NCBI RefSeq assembly: GCF_033845285.1
Contig: NZ_JAWXCX010000001.1
Coordinates: 3,076,270-3,140,269 of the forward strand
Source: Marinococcus sp. PL1-022
GTDB lineage: Bacteria > Bacillota > Bacilli > Bacillales > Marinococcaceae
Reading direction: 5' to 3'
Length of the DNA: 64,000 nucleotides
The notes beneath the pieces were generated by a model, which was not told where the DNA came from, made no database searches, and saw only the letters and a list, made by a program, of their open reading frames with translations. Of the stretch, positions 39,583 through 49,488 are shown one piece after another (the first letter of the stretch is position 1; every line of letters starts with the position of its first letter). Position numbers and translations under genes: made by a program.

Positions 39583-41066
39583 TGAATAGTGCAGATATGC
39601 GACCGATTATTACCGTTTTAGGGCTCGGGGCAGGGGACGCCGGACAGCTTCCCCTGAACGTTTACCGTCGTCTCCGCTCAGCCTCCTCTCTGTATTTGCG
39701 TACCGGGGAGCATCCGGTAGTCAGAGAGCTGCTGGATGAGCTGCCGGAGTATAAAACATTTGACCGGATTTACGAACAGACAAATTTGTTTGAAGAGGCA
39801 TATGGATTAATGACAAAAGAGCTGTTGGAAGCTTCCAAAGCCCACGGAGAAATTTGTTATGCCGTTCCGGGTCATCCACTAGTGGCAGAAATGGTGGTGC
39901 AGCAGCTGCTTGAAGCGGAAAATGCCGGGAAATGCCGGGTGGATATCATAGGGGGGCAAAGCTTCTTAGACCCTGTGTTTGCAGCCCTGCGCCTGGATCC
40001 AAGTGAAGGCTTTCAGCTATTGGATGCGACGGCACTGAAAAGAGAAGAGGTTCAGGTCTCCACTCATCTGCTGCTTACCCAGGTGTATGATCGTATGACA
40101 GCTTCGGAGGTGAAGCTGACGCTGATGGAGCTGTACCCGGAAGAGCACACGGTGCACATGATTTCCGGAGCGGGGACTGGGGCAGAACGGCTGCAGGAGC
40201 TTCCGCTGTACGAGCTTGACCGCGAAGAATTTGTCGATAATCTAATGTCAGTCTATGTACCGCCGCTTCCATTTTCGGCCCGTTTCGGGGATTGGGACAA
40301 ATTGCGAAGCATTATCGCCGCCCTCCGTGCGCCGGATGGATGCCCGTGGGACAGAAAACAGACGCACGAGTCGCTGAAAAGATATCTGCTTGAAGAAACC
40401 TACGAAGTATTAAGTGCCATCGATGCGCAGGACGACGACAACCTTCAGGAAGAGCTGGGAGATATTTTACTTCAGGTGATGCTTCATGCTCAAATCGGGG
40501 AAGAAGAAGGCTTTTTCACCATTGATGATGTGGTAGAATCAGTAACAGAAAAATTGATCCGTCGCCACCCGCACGTATTCGCGGAGTCAGCAGCGGCTAC
40601 TCCGGAAGAAGTAAACACGCAGTGGGAACAGATTAAACAAGCTGAAAAAGGCAAAGATGGCGAAGAAGATTCTCTACTGGCGGATATTCCCCAGGCAATG
40701 CCGGCACTCATGAGAGCCTATGAAATCCAGAAAAAGGCTGCGAAGGCCGGGTTCGACTGGGGTGATGATGCCCCGATGTGGGACAAGCTCCATGAAGAAA
40801 TAGAAGAATGGAAAGCAGAGCTTCAGGCAGGAAACGAACAAAAAAGCTCAAAAGAATTTGGGGATATTTTATTTGTGCTCGTTAATCTCGCCCGCTTCTT
40901 TCGGGTGCATCCGGAGGAAGCGCTGGAACAGACGAACCAGAAATTTTTCCATCGTTTTGCCTACATTGAACGGAGAATGAAGGAAGAAAACCGGCATTGG
41001 AAGGAAGAGAACTTTCTGCAGACAGCGGAATCGTGGTGGCAGGAAGCGAAGAAGGAGGAACTGTAA
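39582..41066 (+). CDS. mazG: MazG-type NTP pyrophosphohydrolase fused to a tetrapyrrole-methylase-like domain (YabN)
   Basis: A 494-residue fusion. Residues about 8-220 are a tetrapyrrole (SAM) methylase-like domain beginning ITVLGLGAGDAGQLP. Residues about 240-490 carry two MazG repeats: the first with CPWDRKQTHESLKRYLLEE and EELGDILLQV, the second with EEIEEWKAEL and EFGDILFVLVN. MazG removes abnormal or excess NTPs. The fusion is normal for bacilli. The rqcP gene follows after two bases. Confidence 0.94.
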   Translation: MNSADMRPIITVLGLGAGDAGQLPLNVYRRLRSASSLYLRTGEHPVVRELLDELPEYKTFDRIYEQTNLFEEAYGLMTKELLEASKAHGEICYAVPGHPLVAEMVVQQLLEAENAGKCRVDIIGGQSFLDPVFAALRLDPSEGFQLLDATALKREEVQVSTHLLLTQVYDRMTASEVKLTLMELYPEEHTVHMISGAGTGAERLQELPLYELDREEFVDNLMSVYVPPLPFSARFGDWDKLRSIIAALRAPDGCPWDRKQTHESLKRYLLEETYEVLSAIDAQDDDNLQEELGDILLQVMLHAQIGEEEGFFTIDDVVESVTEKLIRRHPHVFAESAAATPEEVNTQWEQIKQAEKGKDGEEDSLLADIPQAMPALMRAYEIQKKAAKAGFDWGDDAPMWDKLHEEIEEWKAELQAGNEQKSSKEFGDILFVLVNLARFFRVHPEEALEQTNQKFFHRFAYIERRMKEENRHWKEENFLQTAESWWQEAKKEEL

Positions 41067-41068
41067 CG

Positions 41069-41323
41069 TTGAGAATAGATAAGTTTTTAAAGGTGTCCCG
41101 TCTGATTAAGCGGAGAACCCTGGCAAAGGAAGTAGCTGCTCAGGGACGCATTACGGTAAACGGCAATCAGGCGAAGGCTGGAACGGAAGTAAAGCCTGGA
41201 GACGAAATCATCGTACGCTTTGCTTCGAAAACATTAAAGCTAAGAGTGGAAGCCATTAAGGATACAACGAAAAAAGACGAAGCAGAGTCGATGTATACAC
41301 TGATGGAAGAAGAAAGCAAATAA
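41069..41323 (+). CDS. rqcP: S4-domain ribosome quality control protein RqcP
   Basis: An 84-residue S4-domain protein (B. subtilis YabO) that supports RqcH-driven alanine tailing on stalled 50S subunits. The S4 fold shows RIDKFLKVSRLIKRRTLAKE and GRITVNGNQAKAGTEVKPGD. I take the TTG at 41069, preceded by AAGGAGG, because the protein then matches the family length; a longer frame overlaps the end of mazG. In B. subtilis yabP and yabQ follow; here they are missing. Confidence 0.93.
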   Translation: MRIDKFLKVSRLIKRRTLAKEVAAQGRITVNGNQAKAGTEVKPGDEIIVRFASKTLKLRVEAIKDTTKKDEAESMYTLMEEESK

Positions 41324-41331
41324 CACGAACG

Positions 41332-41358
41332 GCCGTTCCTTTTTGGGGCGGCTTTATT
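41332..41358 (+). terminator. Terminator after rqcP
   Basis: A GC-rich stem (41332-41339 with 41345-41352, two G-T pairs) followed by TTTATT. Confidence 0.65.
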
Positions 41359-41544
41359 ATTTAGGATGGAAGAAAATCTGCGAAAATAGAAAAAATAAAG
41401 CGAAAAACTGTAATAAAGAGGAAAAACCGTGTTGAAACTCTTTCGCTGCTCCGTTATGATTAACATAACTAAAATCGTAAACGCTTTATAAAGCGCGTGT
41501 TTTACAACAAAGCTTGCAGAGACGAGCGAAGGAGGAGCTCTTGA

Positions 41545-41937
41545 TTGATTGAGGAAAAGAAAAAAGTAACAAACATTCATCGACCGCACTCCCACCAGCC
41601 GACACAGACAGATGCCCGTAAAGAAGCCGCAGAGAAAAAGCAGCGCCGTGGGTTGAAAAAAAGAATGACGGCTTTAACTGTCGTTACTGCCTTTATTGTC
41701 ATATTGATGGGAATCACTTTATTTTCCCAGTGGCAGACAATTGCAGCCAACAATGAAGAGCAGCAGCAGCTGGAAGAGCAGATGGTGAACCTTGAGGATA
41801 AAGAAGCAGACTTAAATCAGCAGGTGGAGGATTACAACGACCTTGATTACATAGCGGAAGTTGCCCGGGAAGAATATTATTTAACCAAAGAAGGGGAAAC
41901 GCTTTATAAACTTCCGGAAAGCGATTCATCTAATTGA
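41545..41937 (+). CDS. divIC: Septum formation initiator DivIC
   Basis: A 130-residue single-pass division protein. The cytoplasmic N-terminus is basic (residues 1-38), one membrane helix lies at about 42-62, and the outside part is a coiled coil (about 66-100) followed by the DLDYIAEVAREEYYLTKEGE block near its end. It works with FtsL and DivIB at the septum. The TTG start has AAGGAGGAG seven bases upstream. Confidence 0.94.
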   Translation: MIEEKKKVTNIHRPHSHQPTQTDARKEAAEKKQRRGLKKRMTALTVVTAFIVILMGITLFSQWQTIAANNEEQQQLEEQMVNLEDKEADLNQQVEDYNDLDYIAEVAREEYYLTKEGETLYKLPESDSSN

Positions 41938-41963
41938 CATTGTTTTTTGGCTTCGAGTATAAT
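41934..41963 (+). promoter_or_regulatory. Sigma-A promoter of the S1-domain gene
   Basis: TTGACA (41934-41939) and TATAAT (41958-41963), both perfect hexamers, are 18 bp apart. The -35 box overlaps the stop codon of divIC. Confidence 0.75.
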
Positions 41964-42066
41964 TACTTGGACACAGAGAAATTGAAAACGTGAGGCGTTT
42001 CTATTTCTTTTGCACTAATCTCTTTTTATATTTCATATAGGATCCATAAGGAGGAGCATTTTTTAG

Positions 42067-42504
42067 ATGGCAATTGAAGTGGGCAGCAAGATACAGGGCA
42101 AGGTTACCGGCATTACGAAGTTTGGTGCTTTTGTAGAAGTGGAGCCGGGAAAAACAGGTCTCGTTCACATTAGTGAAGTTGCGGATAAATACGTCGAAAA
42201 CATCAGTGATTTTCTGTCCGTCGGGGATGAAGTGACAGTAAAAGTGATGAAGGTAGAGGATGATGGAAAAATCGGACTCTCTATCCGTAAGGCGCAGGAC
42301 CGACCTCAGGAAGAACGCCCGAAAAGCAGCGGCAGCGGCCGTCCAAAAAGCGGGGGAGACCGGCCCCGCGGAGGATCGAAACCTCCGCAGCAGCGTCCGG
42401 CAAGCTTTGAAGACAAAATGAGCAGCTTCATGAAAGACAGTGAAGAACGCCTGGCCACTATCCGTAAGCATACAGAGAAACGGGGAAAAAAATCCCGCAA
42501 GTAA
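42067..42504 (+). CDS. yabR: S1-domain RNA-binding protein YabR
   Basis: A 145-residue protein with one S1 domain (about residues 4-75, GSKIQGKVTGITKFGAFVEV then GLVHISEVADKYVENI) and a basic, Pro/Gly/Ser-rich tail (about 78-145). It resembles polynucleotide phosphorylase-type S1 domains and should bind RNA or the ribosome. The gene is at the normal place between divIC and a tRNA and has a strong promoter and terminator of its own. Confidence 0.9.
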   Translation: MAIEVGSKIQGKVTGITKFGAFVEVEPGKTGLVHISEVADKYVENISDFLSVGDEVTVKVMKVEDDGKIGLSIRKAQDRPQEERPKSSGSGRPKSGGDRPRGGSKPPQQRPASFEDKMSSFMKDSEERLATIRKHTEKRGKKSRK

Positions 42505-42526
42505 TGCCGAAAGCTTCCAACCCTGG

Positions 42527-42561
42527 AGAGAGCCTGCCAGCGCACGGCAGGCTCTCTTTGT
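42527..42561 (+). terminator. Terminator after yabR
   Basis: A 12-bp perfect stem (42527-42538 with 42546-42557) followed by TTTGTTTG. Confidence 0.85.
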
Positions 42562-42602
42562 TTGGAGAAATGCTTCAGCTGAAATTAATTTCATCTCCCA
42601 TA

Positions 42603-42632
42603 TTGACTTTTAATATAAAAACAATTTATAAT
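42603..42632 (+). promoter_or_regulatory. Sigma-A promoter of tRNA-Met
   Basis: TTGACT (42603-42608) and TATAAT (42627-42632) with an 18-bp spacer, 20 bp before the mature tRNA. Confidence 0.75.
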
Positions 42633-42651
42633 CGTGAATGTCGCAATAAAT

Positions 42652-42728
42652 GGCGGTGTAGCTCAGCTGGCTAGAGCGTACGGTTCATACCCGTAAGGTC
42701 GGGGGTTCGATCCCCTCCGCCGCTACCA
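42652..42728 (+). tRNA. tRNA-Met (CAT), elongator
   Basis: A 77-nt cloverleaf with encoded CCA. The anticodon loop reads TTCATAC, anticodon CAT. The sequence closely matches the B. subtilis elongator tRNA-Met found at the same site after yabR. The tRNA-Glu that accompanies it in B. subtilis is not present. Confidence 0.96.
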
Positions 42729-42747
42729 AATTATAACTTGAATGCTT

Positions 42748-42778
42748 CCACTGCTGATTCGGGCAGTGGTTTTATTTT
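42748..42778 (+). terminator. Terminator after tRNA-Met
   Basis: A 7-bp stem (42748-42754 with 42763-42769) followed by TTTTATTTT. Confidence 0.85.
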
Positions 42779-42895
42779 GTGCCAATTAATTAAAGCGGTT
42801 TCACTGCTGAAAACTACTTTTGTTCCGCTGGCGAGTATTCTATACTTTAACGGAAAGCATGTTTACATATTAATTGAGGAAGGGCGGGGAGGCAC

Positions 42896-43657
42896 GTGGA
42901 AAAAGCAGATGACGTTATGGCCATGTGTCTGCATGCCGGACAGCTTATGCTTCGTTACGGTTCAGAAACATTCCGGATAGAGGACACAATGAGAAGAATG
43001 GGGCAGGCTGCCGGAATGGAGCAGGTGAACACCTTTGTGACGACAACAGCTATCTTTTTGTCGTTTAAATCGCCTGTAGACCAGCGTGATCATATACAAA
43101 TGCTCCGAATCGAGGAACGCTACCAGGATTTAAGCAAAGTAACTTCAGTCAATCAGCTGTCGAGAGAGTATGTGAGCGGTCTTCTTACTTCAAGGGAAGT
43201 AAAGAAGCAGTTAAAAGAAATAGAAGAAGCACCAATGAATTATCCGGTATGGTTCATTTACCTGGCTTCTGGTATCGGCGGGGGTGCTTTTTCATATTTG
43301 ATTGGATCGAGCTTCATGGATATGCTGCCGGCAGCGCTTGGCGGACTTGTGACAGCGGTAGCGCTTGTACGCTACCAAATGAGACTGAAAGTAAAGTTTT
43401 TCTCGGAATTTCTGGCATCATTTACAGGTGCTCTGGTGGCTATGCTGATGGTGCAGATGGGACTTGTGATGAATACCAACCAGGTCATTATCGGCACGAT
43501 TATTCCTCTTGTGCCAGGCGTGCCGCTGACGAATGCGGTGCGTGATTTAATGTCGGGAGATTTAGTGGCAGGAGTGGCCAGGGGAGCCGAAGCTGCCGTC
43601 TCAAGCATGTCTATAGCAGGCGGTGTGGCAGTGGCACTCACAATTTTTTTCGTATAG
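42896..43657 (+). CDS. Threonine/serine exporter ThrE family, large half (YjjP-type)
   Basis: A 253-residue protein. The cytoplasmic N-terminal region (about 1-115) has the family block AGQLMLRYGSETFRIEDTMRR. Five membrane helices follow (about 118-253) with VPGVPLTNAVRDLMSGD. It corresponds to the N-terminal two thirds of corynebacterial ThrE, the other part being the next gene. ThrE exports threonine and serine; some relatives transport dicarboxylates. The GTG start has GGGGAGG upstream. The pair occupies the place of spoIIE-yabS-yabT in B. subtilis. Confidence 0.88.
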   Translation: MEKADDVMAMCLHAGQLMLRYGSETFRIEDTMRRMGQAAGMEQVNTFVTTTAIFLSFKSPVDQRDHIQMLRIEERYQDLSKVTSVNQLSREYVSGLLTSREVKKQLKEIEEAPMNYPVWFIYLASGIGGGAFSYLIGSSFMDMLPAALGGLVTAVALVRYQMRLKVKFFSEFLASFTGALVAMLMVQMGLVMNTNQVIIGTIIPLVPGVPLTNAVRDLMSGDLVAGVARGAEAAVSSMSIAGGVAVALTIFFV

Positions 43658-43681
43658 ATTGAGGAAAAGAGGGAAATAACG

Positions 43682-44134
43682 ATGGCGATGTTTGCATTAG
43701 AGCTGGGCCTTTGTTTTGTCGCAACGATCGCTTTTGCGATTATTTTTAATATTCCGCTCCGGCTCGTCTGGTGGGGCGGCGTTATCGGTGTATGCACGTG
43801 GGCCATTTATTCCCTGATGCCGGTTTTAGGATTGTCGCTCGTTTTTGCGGCAGCGGTGGCTGCTTTTTTTGCTTCGTTTGTCAGCCAGTGGTTTGCCCGG
43901 TTTATGAAAGTGCCGGTGACCACCTTCAGTCTGCCGGGCATTATTCCATTGATTCCGGGCAGCCGGGCTTATGAAACGATGCTTGCATTTGTGCAGGAAC
44001 GGTATTTATACGGACTGGAGCAGGGCGTGGAAACAGTGCTGCAGGCCATTGCCATTGCGGCGGGCCTCGTGTTCGCGTTTTCGGTATTTTCTGTTGGCAA
44101 AGGGGTGGGCCAGCGCTATGAAACACATCGTTGA
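43682..44134 (+). CDS. Threonine/serine exporter ThrE family, small half (YjjB-type)
   Basis: A 150-residue membrane protein with about four helices and the family block FSLPGIIPLIPGSRAYETML near residues 80-100. It supplies the C-terminal part of a split ThrE-type exporter and should work with the preceding gene, 24 bp upstream. Its last 17 bases overlap the start of tilS, so expression of tilS may be coupled to the transporter pair. Confidence 0.88.
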   Translation: MAMFALELGLCFVATIAFAIIFNIPLRLVWWGGVIGVCTWAIYSLMPVLGLSLVFAAAVAAFFASFVSQWFARFMKVPVTTFSLPGIIPLIPGSRAYETMLAFVQERYLYGLEQGVETVLQAIAIAAGLVFAFSVFSVGKGVGQRYETHR

Positions 44135-45476
44135 AGAATGGATTACCAGATGGGACATGATACCACGGGGGACGAAAGTGCTCGCAGCGGTGTCCGGCGG
44201 TCCAGATTCCATGGCAGCTGCGTCCATCCTGAAAAGCTTACAGAGTAAATATGAATTCACCCTGGGAATCGCGCATGTAAACCATGGGTTCCGTCCGGAA
44301 GCATCGAAAGAAGAGGCGCGGGTGGTGCGGACGTGGTCGGAGGACCAGCAGCTGCCTTTTTTTTCTTCGGCAATGTTTATGAAAGAGTCTCCTGAAGATA
44401 AGACGACACAGGCAGCGGCACGGGAAAAAAGGTATGATTTCTTTTTCCGGACCATGGAACATTTTGGCTACAGCGTGCTGATAACCGGCCACCATGCAGA
44501 TGATCAGCTTGAAACAATAATCATGCAGGCTGCATCGGGCCGGTCGCTTCTCGGAGAAGAAGGAATCGCCCCGAAGCGTACGATGAACGGTTTTGAGGTG
44601 GCGCGTCCCCTGCTTGGGGTGAAAAAAAAAGAGATTCTGTTTTATTGCAGAGAGCATGGCATACCTTACGTGGAGGATGAAAGCAATTCTACGGACGATT
44701 ACAGGCGTAACCGGGTGCGCCGCCATGTTCTGCCGGCGCTCAAAGAGGAATTCCCTTTAGTGCATCAGCACATGCAGAAAAAGTATGAATGGCAGAAAGA
44801 ACAGCAGAATTATATGCGCAGGCAGGCCCGCACTTCTCTCGATTTTTACGGAGAAAGGCTTGAGCGGAATTACGTTTCTGTAAAAATGGATTGTTTTCGC
44901 GAAACCCCTCTTGCTTTACAAAGGGAAACGGTTTCGCTACTATTAAATTATTATTTTTCTGCAGAAGAAACAGGCATTTCTGCTTCGCTGGTGGATGCCT
45001 GTATAGATCTGGCTTCTGCCGCCGGCTCGTCGGGAGAGCTCCATTTACCCGGGGGAATACTGATACGCAAATCCTACGGCAGGCTGGAATTTTTAAGCCG
45101 TGAGGAATCAGGCCCTTCTTTTCCTGAACCGATACGTATTTCTGATTACGGTAACTATAAATACGGCGCCGGGATTGTGGGAGTAAATCATGCACGGCCG
45201 GAAGATACGGAGGTGTGGATTGCGGTGCCGGAAAGAATTCTTTCGTTCCCGATATACGTAAGACCCCCGCGGGCAGGGGACCGAATACATATACCAGGCA
45301 TGAAGGAAGCGAAAAAGGTTCATCGTCTGTTTATAGACGAAAAAGTCCCAAAGCATGAACGTTCGTTCTGGCCCGTATTTACAGATGAAAAGGGAACCGT
45401 TTTATGGATTCCCCGCCTCCGCGCCTCCTTTCGTTATGAAAAAGAGGCAGCATACTTCGTATGGAAAAAGGACTAA
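44118..45476 (+). CDS. tilS: tRNA(Ile)-lysidine synthetase
   Basis: A 452-residue N-type ATP pyrophosphatase that converts C34 of the CAT-anticodon tRNA-Ile to lysidine. The PP-loop is AAVSGGPDSMA (near residues 23-33), then IAHVNHGFRPEAS and TGHHADDQLET. The C-terminal half holds the tRNA-binding domains. The ATG at 44118 lies within the end of the transporter gene; a longer in-frame reading from 43971 is not supported. Confidence 0.95.
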   Translation: MKHIVEEWITRWDMIPRGTKVLAAVSGGPDSMAAASILKSLQSKYEFTLGIAHVNHGFRPEASKEEARVVRTWSEDQQLPFFSSAMFMKESPEDKTTQAAAREKRYDFFFRTMEHFGYSVLITGHHADDQLETIIMQAASGRSLLGEEGIAPKRTMNGFEVARPLLGVKKKEILFYCREHGIPYVEDESNSTDDYRRNRVRRHVLPALKEEFPLVHQHMQKKYEWQKEQQNYMRRQARTSLDFYGERLERNYVSVKMDCFRETPLALQRETVSLLLNYYFSAEETGISASLVDACIDLASAAGSSGELHLPGGILIRKSYGRLEFLSREESGPSFPEPIRISDYGNYKYGAGIVGVNHARPEDTEVWIAVPERILSFPIYVRPPRAGDRIHIPGMKEAKKVHRLFIDEKVPKHERSFWPVFTDEKGTVLWIPRLRASFRYEKEAAYFVWKKD

Positions 45477-45596
45477 AGGGTCCGTGAAATAAGAAGTGAC
45501 AATTTCGGAAAATTTTTTGTGCAGGGAAGCAAATTCCCTTTATACGTGCTATGATTGAAAATGGACCATTTTTAACAATGGCGGCTTATAACACGG

Positions 45597-45625
45597 TTGT
45601 ACTGCTTCTGTTTTGTGACTATAGT
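45597..45625 (+). promoter_or_regulatory. Candidate sigma-A promoter of hpt
   Basis: TTGTAC (45597-45602) and TATAGT (45620-45625) with a 17-bp spacer in the 229-bp gap between tilS and hpt. In B. subtilis tilS and hpt are co-transcribed as well. Confidence 0.5.
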
Positions 45626-45705
45626 TTTATAAAATAAAACAGCGGCTGTTTAATAACAGCCCGGATGAAAGAATGAAATTCGCTTGGGAGGGTAAAGACA
45701 TTCAG

Positions 45706-46248
45706 ATGCACGACGAAATACAGGATATATTAATCTCGGAAGAAGAGCTGCAGGCAAAAATTAAAGATCTGGGCACGACGCTTACGGAAGAATACGATGG
45801 GCGTTTTCCCTTAGTGATCGGAGTTTTAAAGGGAGCACTTCCTTTTATGGCGGACATTGTCAAACGCATGAACATTCATCTTGAAATGGATTTTATGGAC
45901 GTTTCAAGCTACGCCGGAGGGACAGTTTCCACTGGGGAAGTTAAAATTATCAAAGACCTGGACACCACGGTTTACGACAGGGACATCGTGATACTTGAAG
46001 ATATTATCGACAGCGGGCGGACGCTTAAATACTTAATCAGTCTCCTGCAGACCCGGGGAGCAAAGTCGTTGAAGGTGGTAACGCTTCTGGATAAGCCGGA
46101 AGGACGGGTGGTTGACCTTACCGCAGACCTGGTTGGTTTTACTGTGCCGGATGAATTTGTCGTGGGCTACGGTCTGGATTATGCAGAAAGATACCGTAAT
46201 CTGCCATACATCGGTGTGTTAAAGCCCGAGATTTATCAAGGCGGATGA
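45706..46248 (+). CDS. hpt: Hypoxanthine(-guanine) phosphoribosyltransferase
   Basis: A 180-residue purine salvage enzyme joining hypoxanthine or guanine to PRPP. It has [12 protein letters not shown], the [12 protein letters not shown] block and the PRPP loop [13 protein letters not shown] (near residues 96-108). From the ATG at 45706 the length equals B. subtilis HprT. An in-frame ATG at 45673 would add 11 residues; GGGAGG lies 14 bases before 45706, so the start is not certain. The tilS-hpt-ftsH order is conserved. Confidence 0.94.
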   Translation: MHDEIQDILISEEELQAKIKDLGTTLTEEYDGRFPLVIGVLKGALPFMADIVKRMNIHLEMDFMDVSSYAGGTVSTGEVKIIKDLDTTVYDRDIVILEDIIDSGRTLKYLISLLQTRGAKSLKVVTLLDKPEGRVVDLTADLVGFTVPDEFVVGYGLDYAERYRNLPYIGVLKPEIYQGG

Positions 46249-46315
46249 TTAGGAACAGACAAGTGAATATGATACTATTATTGCAGCTTTCGATGTATGC
46301 AGGAGGAGGTCAGGA

Positions 46316-48352
46316 ATGAACCGAATTTTTCGTAACACTGTGTTTTGGCTTTTTTTATTCCTGGTTATTATAGGGATTATCAGCTTTGCCCAAAACGATG
46401 GTGGAGATACAAATACAATCAGCAGTACAGAGTTCAACGAACGTCTCAGTGAGAACGAATTTGCTACTATTACGCTTCAGCCCGAGGGCGGAGTTTACAA
46501 TGTAACAGCTGCTACCAGTGAAAATGCCGAAAATGCGGAAACATACGAATCGTATCTTCCGATGACGAATGAATCCACACAGCAGCTGCAGACAGCGCAG
46601 GGGCCAAACGGCAATGCTGTCGAATTTGATACACAGCCGGAAGAAGAAACGAGCGGCTGGGTTACTTTCCTTACGACGATGATCCCATTCATCATTATCT
46701 TCCTTCTATTCTTCTTCCTGCTCAGCCAGTCCCAGGGCGGCGGCAGCAAGATGATGAACTTTGGTAAAAGTAAGGCGAAGATGTACCAGGAAGACAAAAA
46801 GAAGGTGCGTTTTAAAGACGTAGCCGGTGCGGAGGAAGAAAAGCAGGAGCTTGTAGAAGTCGTTGACTTCTTAAAAGATGCCCGTAAATTCTCCAACATC
46901 GGTGCCCGTATTCCAAAGGGCGTACTTCTTGTCGGTCCTCCGGGTACAGGTAAGACGCTGATCGCCCAGGCGGTTGCCGGAGAAGCAGACGTACCGTTCT
47001 TTTCCATCAGTGGTTCAGACTTCGTGGAAATGTTTGTCGGTGTCGGTGCTTCCCGTGTACGTGACCTTTTTGAAAACGCGAAGAAAAATTCGCCGTGTAT
47101 TATTTTCATCGACGAGATTGACGCAGTAGGACGCCAGCGTGGTGCCGGCGTCGGCGGCGGCCATGACGAACGTGAGCAGACGCTGAACCAGCTTCTGGTT
47201 GAAATGGACGGCTTTGCCGGCAATGAAGGTATTATTATCATTGCGGCTACTAACCGTGCTGACGTACTGGACCCTGCACTTCTGCGTCCGGGACGTTTTG
47301 ACCGTCAGATTCTTATCGGCCGTCCGGATGTAAACGGCCGTGAGGAAATTCTTCAGGTGCATGCGCGTAACAAGCCGCTTGCAGAGGATGTTAACTTCCG
47401 GGCCATTGCCCAGCGTACGCCTGGCTTTACCGGTGCGGACCTCGAAAACCTTCTGAATGAAGCGGCGCTTGTAGCAGCCCGTGCTGATATGCAGAAGATC
47501 AGAATGACGCATGTGGAAGAAGCGATCGACCGCGTTATTGCCGGTCCTTCGAAAAAATCACGCGTTATTTCAGAAAAAGAACGTAACATCGTGGCTCACC
47601 ACGAAGCAGGCCACACAGTTGTTGGTATGAAGCTTGAAAACGCGGATATGGTGCACAAGGTGACCATTGTGCCTCGTGGCCAGGCCGGCGGTTATGCAAT
47701 GATGCTTCCGAAGGAAGATCGTTACTTTATGACCAAGCCGGAGCTTCTCGATAAAATTGTCGGCCTGTTAGGCGGCCGTGTGGCCGAGGAAGTCATGTTT
47801 AACGAAGTGAGTACAGGTGCTCATAATGACTTCCAGCGTGCGACAGATATCGCCCGCCGCATGGTTACCGAGTACGGTATGAGTGAAAAGCTCGGTCCGC
47901 TGCAGTTTGGTTCAAGCGGAGGCGGTCAGGTATTTCTTGGCCGTGACATGCAGAACGAACAAAATTACAGTGACGCTATCGCTCACGAAATTGATAATGA
48001 AATGCAAAGAATCATTATGGAATCTTACGAACGCTGTAAACAAATTCTTACGCAGTATAAAGACCGGCTTGAGCTTGTAGCCCAAAGTCTTCTGGAGCTG
48101 GAAACGCTGGATGCAGAGCAGATCCGTTCCCTTGTTGAAGACGGCAAGCTTCCGGAGGATCACTATTCGAATAAATCGGATGAAGAAATGGGTGCTACGA
48201 AAACTGAAGAACAAAAGCGTGAAGAGGAAGAGGCTGACCATGTCCTAAAAGAGGACAGCGGCGACTCTTCTTCGGAGGAGACCTCCTCGGAAGAAACGAC
48301 AGCTTCTTCAGATTCGAGCTCCGACAGTGACGATACAAACCGTCGCGACTAG
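46316..48352 (+). CDS. ftsH: ATP-dependent zinc metalloprotease FtsH
   Basis: A 678-residue membrane AAA+ protease. Two membrane helices (about 5-25 and 118-140) flank an outside domain. The ATPase has GPPGTGKT (near 206), the Walker [13 protein letters not shown] and the pore/SRH elements; the zinc site is HHEAGH (near 428). It degrades misfolded membrane proteins and short-lived regulators. The C-terminus is a long Glu/Asp/Ser-rich tail (last 45 residues). The ATG follows AGGAGGAGG. In B. subtilis coaX comes next; it is absent. Confidence 0.96.
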   Translation: MNRIFRNTVFWLFLFLVIIGIISFAQNDGGDTNTISSTEFNERLSENEFATITLQPEGGVYNVTAATSENAENAETYESYLPMTNESTQQLQTAQGPNGNAVEFDTQPEEETSGWVTFLTTMIPFIIIFLLFFFLLSQSQGGGSKMMNFGKSKAKMYQEDKKKVRFKDVAGAEEEKQELVEVVDFLKDARKFSNIGARIPKGVLLVGPPGTGKTLIAQAVAGEADVPFFSISGSDFVEMFVGVGASRVRDLFENAKKNSPCIIFIDEIDAVGRQRGAGVGGGHDEREQTLNQLLVEMDGFAGNEGIIIIAATNRADVLDPALLRPGRFDRQILIGRPDVNGREEILQVHARNKPLAEDVNFRAIAQRTPGFTGADLENLLNEAALVAARADMQKIRMTHVEEAIDRVIAGPSKKSRVISEKERNIVAHHEAGHTVVGMKLENADMVHKVTIVPRGQAGGYAMMLPKEDRYFMTKPELLDKIVGLLGGRVAEEVMFNEVSTGAHNDFQRATDIARRMVTEYGMSEKLGPLQFGSSGGGQVFLGRDMQNEQNYSDAIAHEIDNEMQRIIMESYERCKQILTQYKDRLELVAQSLLELETLDAEQIRSLVEDGKLPEDHYSNKSDEEMGATKTEEQKREEEEADHVLKEDSGDSSSEETSSEETTASSDSSSDSDDTNRRD

Positions 48353-48360
48353 TATAAAAG

Positions 48361-48391
48361 AAAGGGTGCCTTTAAACGGGCATCCTTTTTT
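48361..48391 (+). terminator. Terminator after ftsH
   Basis: A 10-bp stem (48361-48370 with 48379-48388, one G-T pair) running into six T residues. Confidence 0.85.
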
Positions 48392-48566
48392 GTATGCTGA
48401 AAGAAAGCGGACGTTTTTCTCTGCGCGTTCTGCGGTATAGCATAAACAGAGAAAATGCGAGCGGATTAGTTGTTTTTCGATGGGTTTTGTACAATACTAT
48501 GTATCAGGTTTTCAAAGATAATATAATGATATAGAGAGCAAGAGTGGAAAGGAAGGAATTAAATCA

Positions 48567-49460
48567 ATGAAGGATTATTTAGTAAAAGCAACAGCGTTTA
48601 ATCATCAGGTTCGTGCTTATGCTGTGCACACGACAGAAATGGTGGATGAGGCGGTCAGACGCCACCAGGCATGGCCGACTGCTTCGGCGGCTTTAGGCCG
48701 GGCGATGACAGCGGGTTCCATGATGGGGGCAATGCTTAAGGGTGACGACAAGCTGACCATTAAAATTGAAGGGCACGGGCCGATGGGTCCGATTATTGTC
48801 GACAGCAACTCTTCGGGCGACACCCGGGGATACGCCCACAATCTGCAGGTTCACTTCGATTTGAACGATAGCGGTAAACTGGACGTAGCCCGTGCCGTCG
48901 GTACGGAAGGAACTTTATCAGTCGTTAAAGATCTCGGCATGCGGGATATGTTTACCGGCAACGTTCCGATTGTTTCTGGTGAACTCGGAGACGATTTCAC
49001 GTATTACTTTGCAAATTCCGAACAGCTGCCTTCTTCTGTTGGTCTTGGAGTGCTTGTCAATCCGGATAACTCTGTGAAAGCAGCAGGCGGGTTTATTATT
49101 CAGGTGCTTCCCGACGCAGAGGAAGAATATGTAGCGCGCCTTGAGCAGCAGATACAACAGATGCCGCCGGTGTCCAAGCTGATTGAACACGGCAAAACCC
49201 CGGAGGAAATTCTTCATATTATCCTCGGTGAAGAAGTGAACGTGCTCGATACGCAGCCGGTTCAGTTTTCCTGCCAGTGCTCCAAGGAACGGGTGGAAAA
49301 TGCAATTATTTCTCTTGGCACCGATGAGCTCCAGGATATGATTGAAAAAGACGGGGGAGCCGAAACGACGTGTCACTTTTGTAATGAGGTCTATCACCTG
49401 GATGTCGACGACCTGGAACGTTTGAAAGAGCGCACCTCCGAAATTGAAAACCGCTCCTAG
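48567..49460 (+). CDS. hslO: Redox-regulated chaperone Hsp33
   Basis: A 297-residue holdase activated by oxidation. The N-terminal domain has [18 protein letters not shown] and [13 protein letters not shown]. The C-terminal zinc-binding redox switch shows the four cysteines as CQC (near residue 238) and CHFC (near 271). The ATG follows AGGAAGG. It sits at its usual place, but coaX upstream and yacD downstream, present in B. subtilis, are missing. Confidence 0.96.
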   Translation: MKDYLVKATAFNHQVRAYAVHTTEMVDEAVRRHQAWPTASAALGRAMTAGSMMGAMLKGDDKLTIKIEGHGPMGPIIVDSNSSGDTRGYAHNLQVHFDLNDSGKLDVARAVGTEGTLSVVKDLGMRDMFTGNVPIVSGELGDDFTYYFANSEQLPSSVGLGVLVNPDNSVKAAGGFIIQVLPDAEEEYVARLEQQIQQMPPVSKLIEHGKTPEEILHIILGEEVNVLDTQPVQFSCQCSKERVENAIISLGTDELQDMIEKDGGAETTCHFCNEVYHLDVDDLERLKERTSEIENRS

Positions 49461-49488
49461 GTTATTTGTGCGCCTTTTGATCTACAGA

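Noticed and set aside
45673..45705. Longer N-terminus for hpt
   Set aside because: The extra 11 residues have no counterpart in B. subtilis HprT; kept only as an alternative start.
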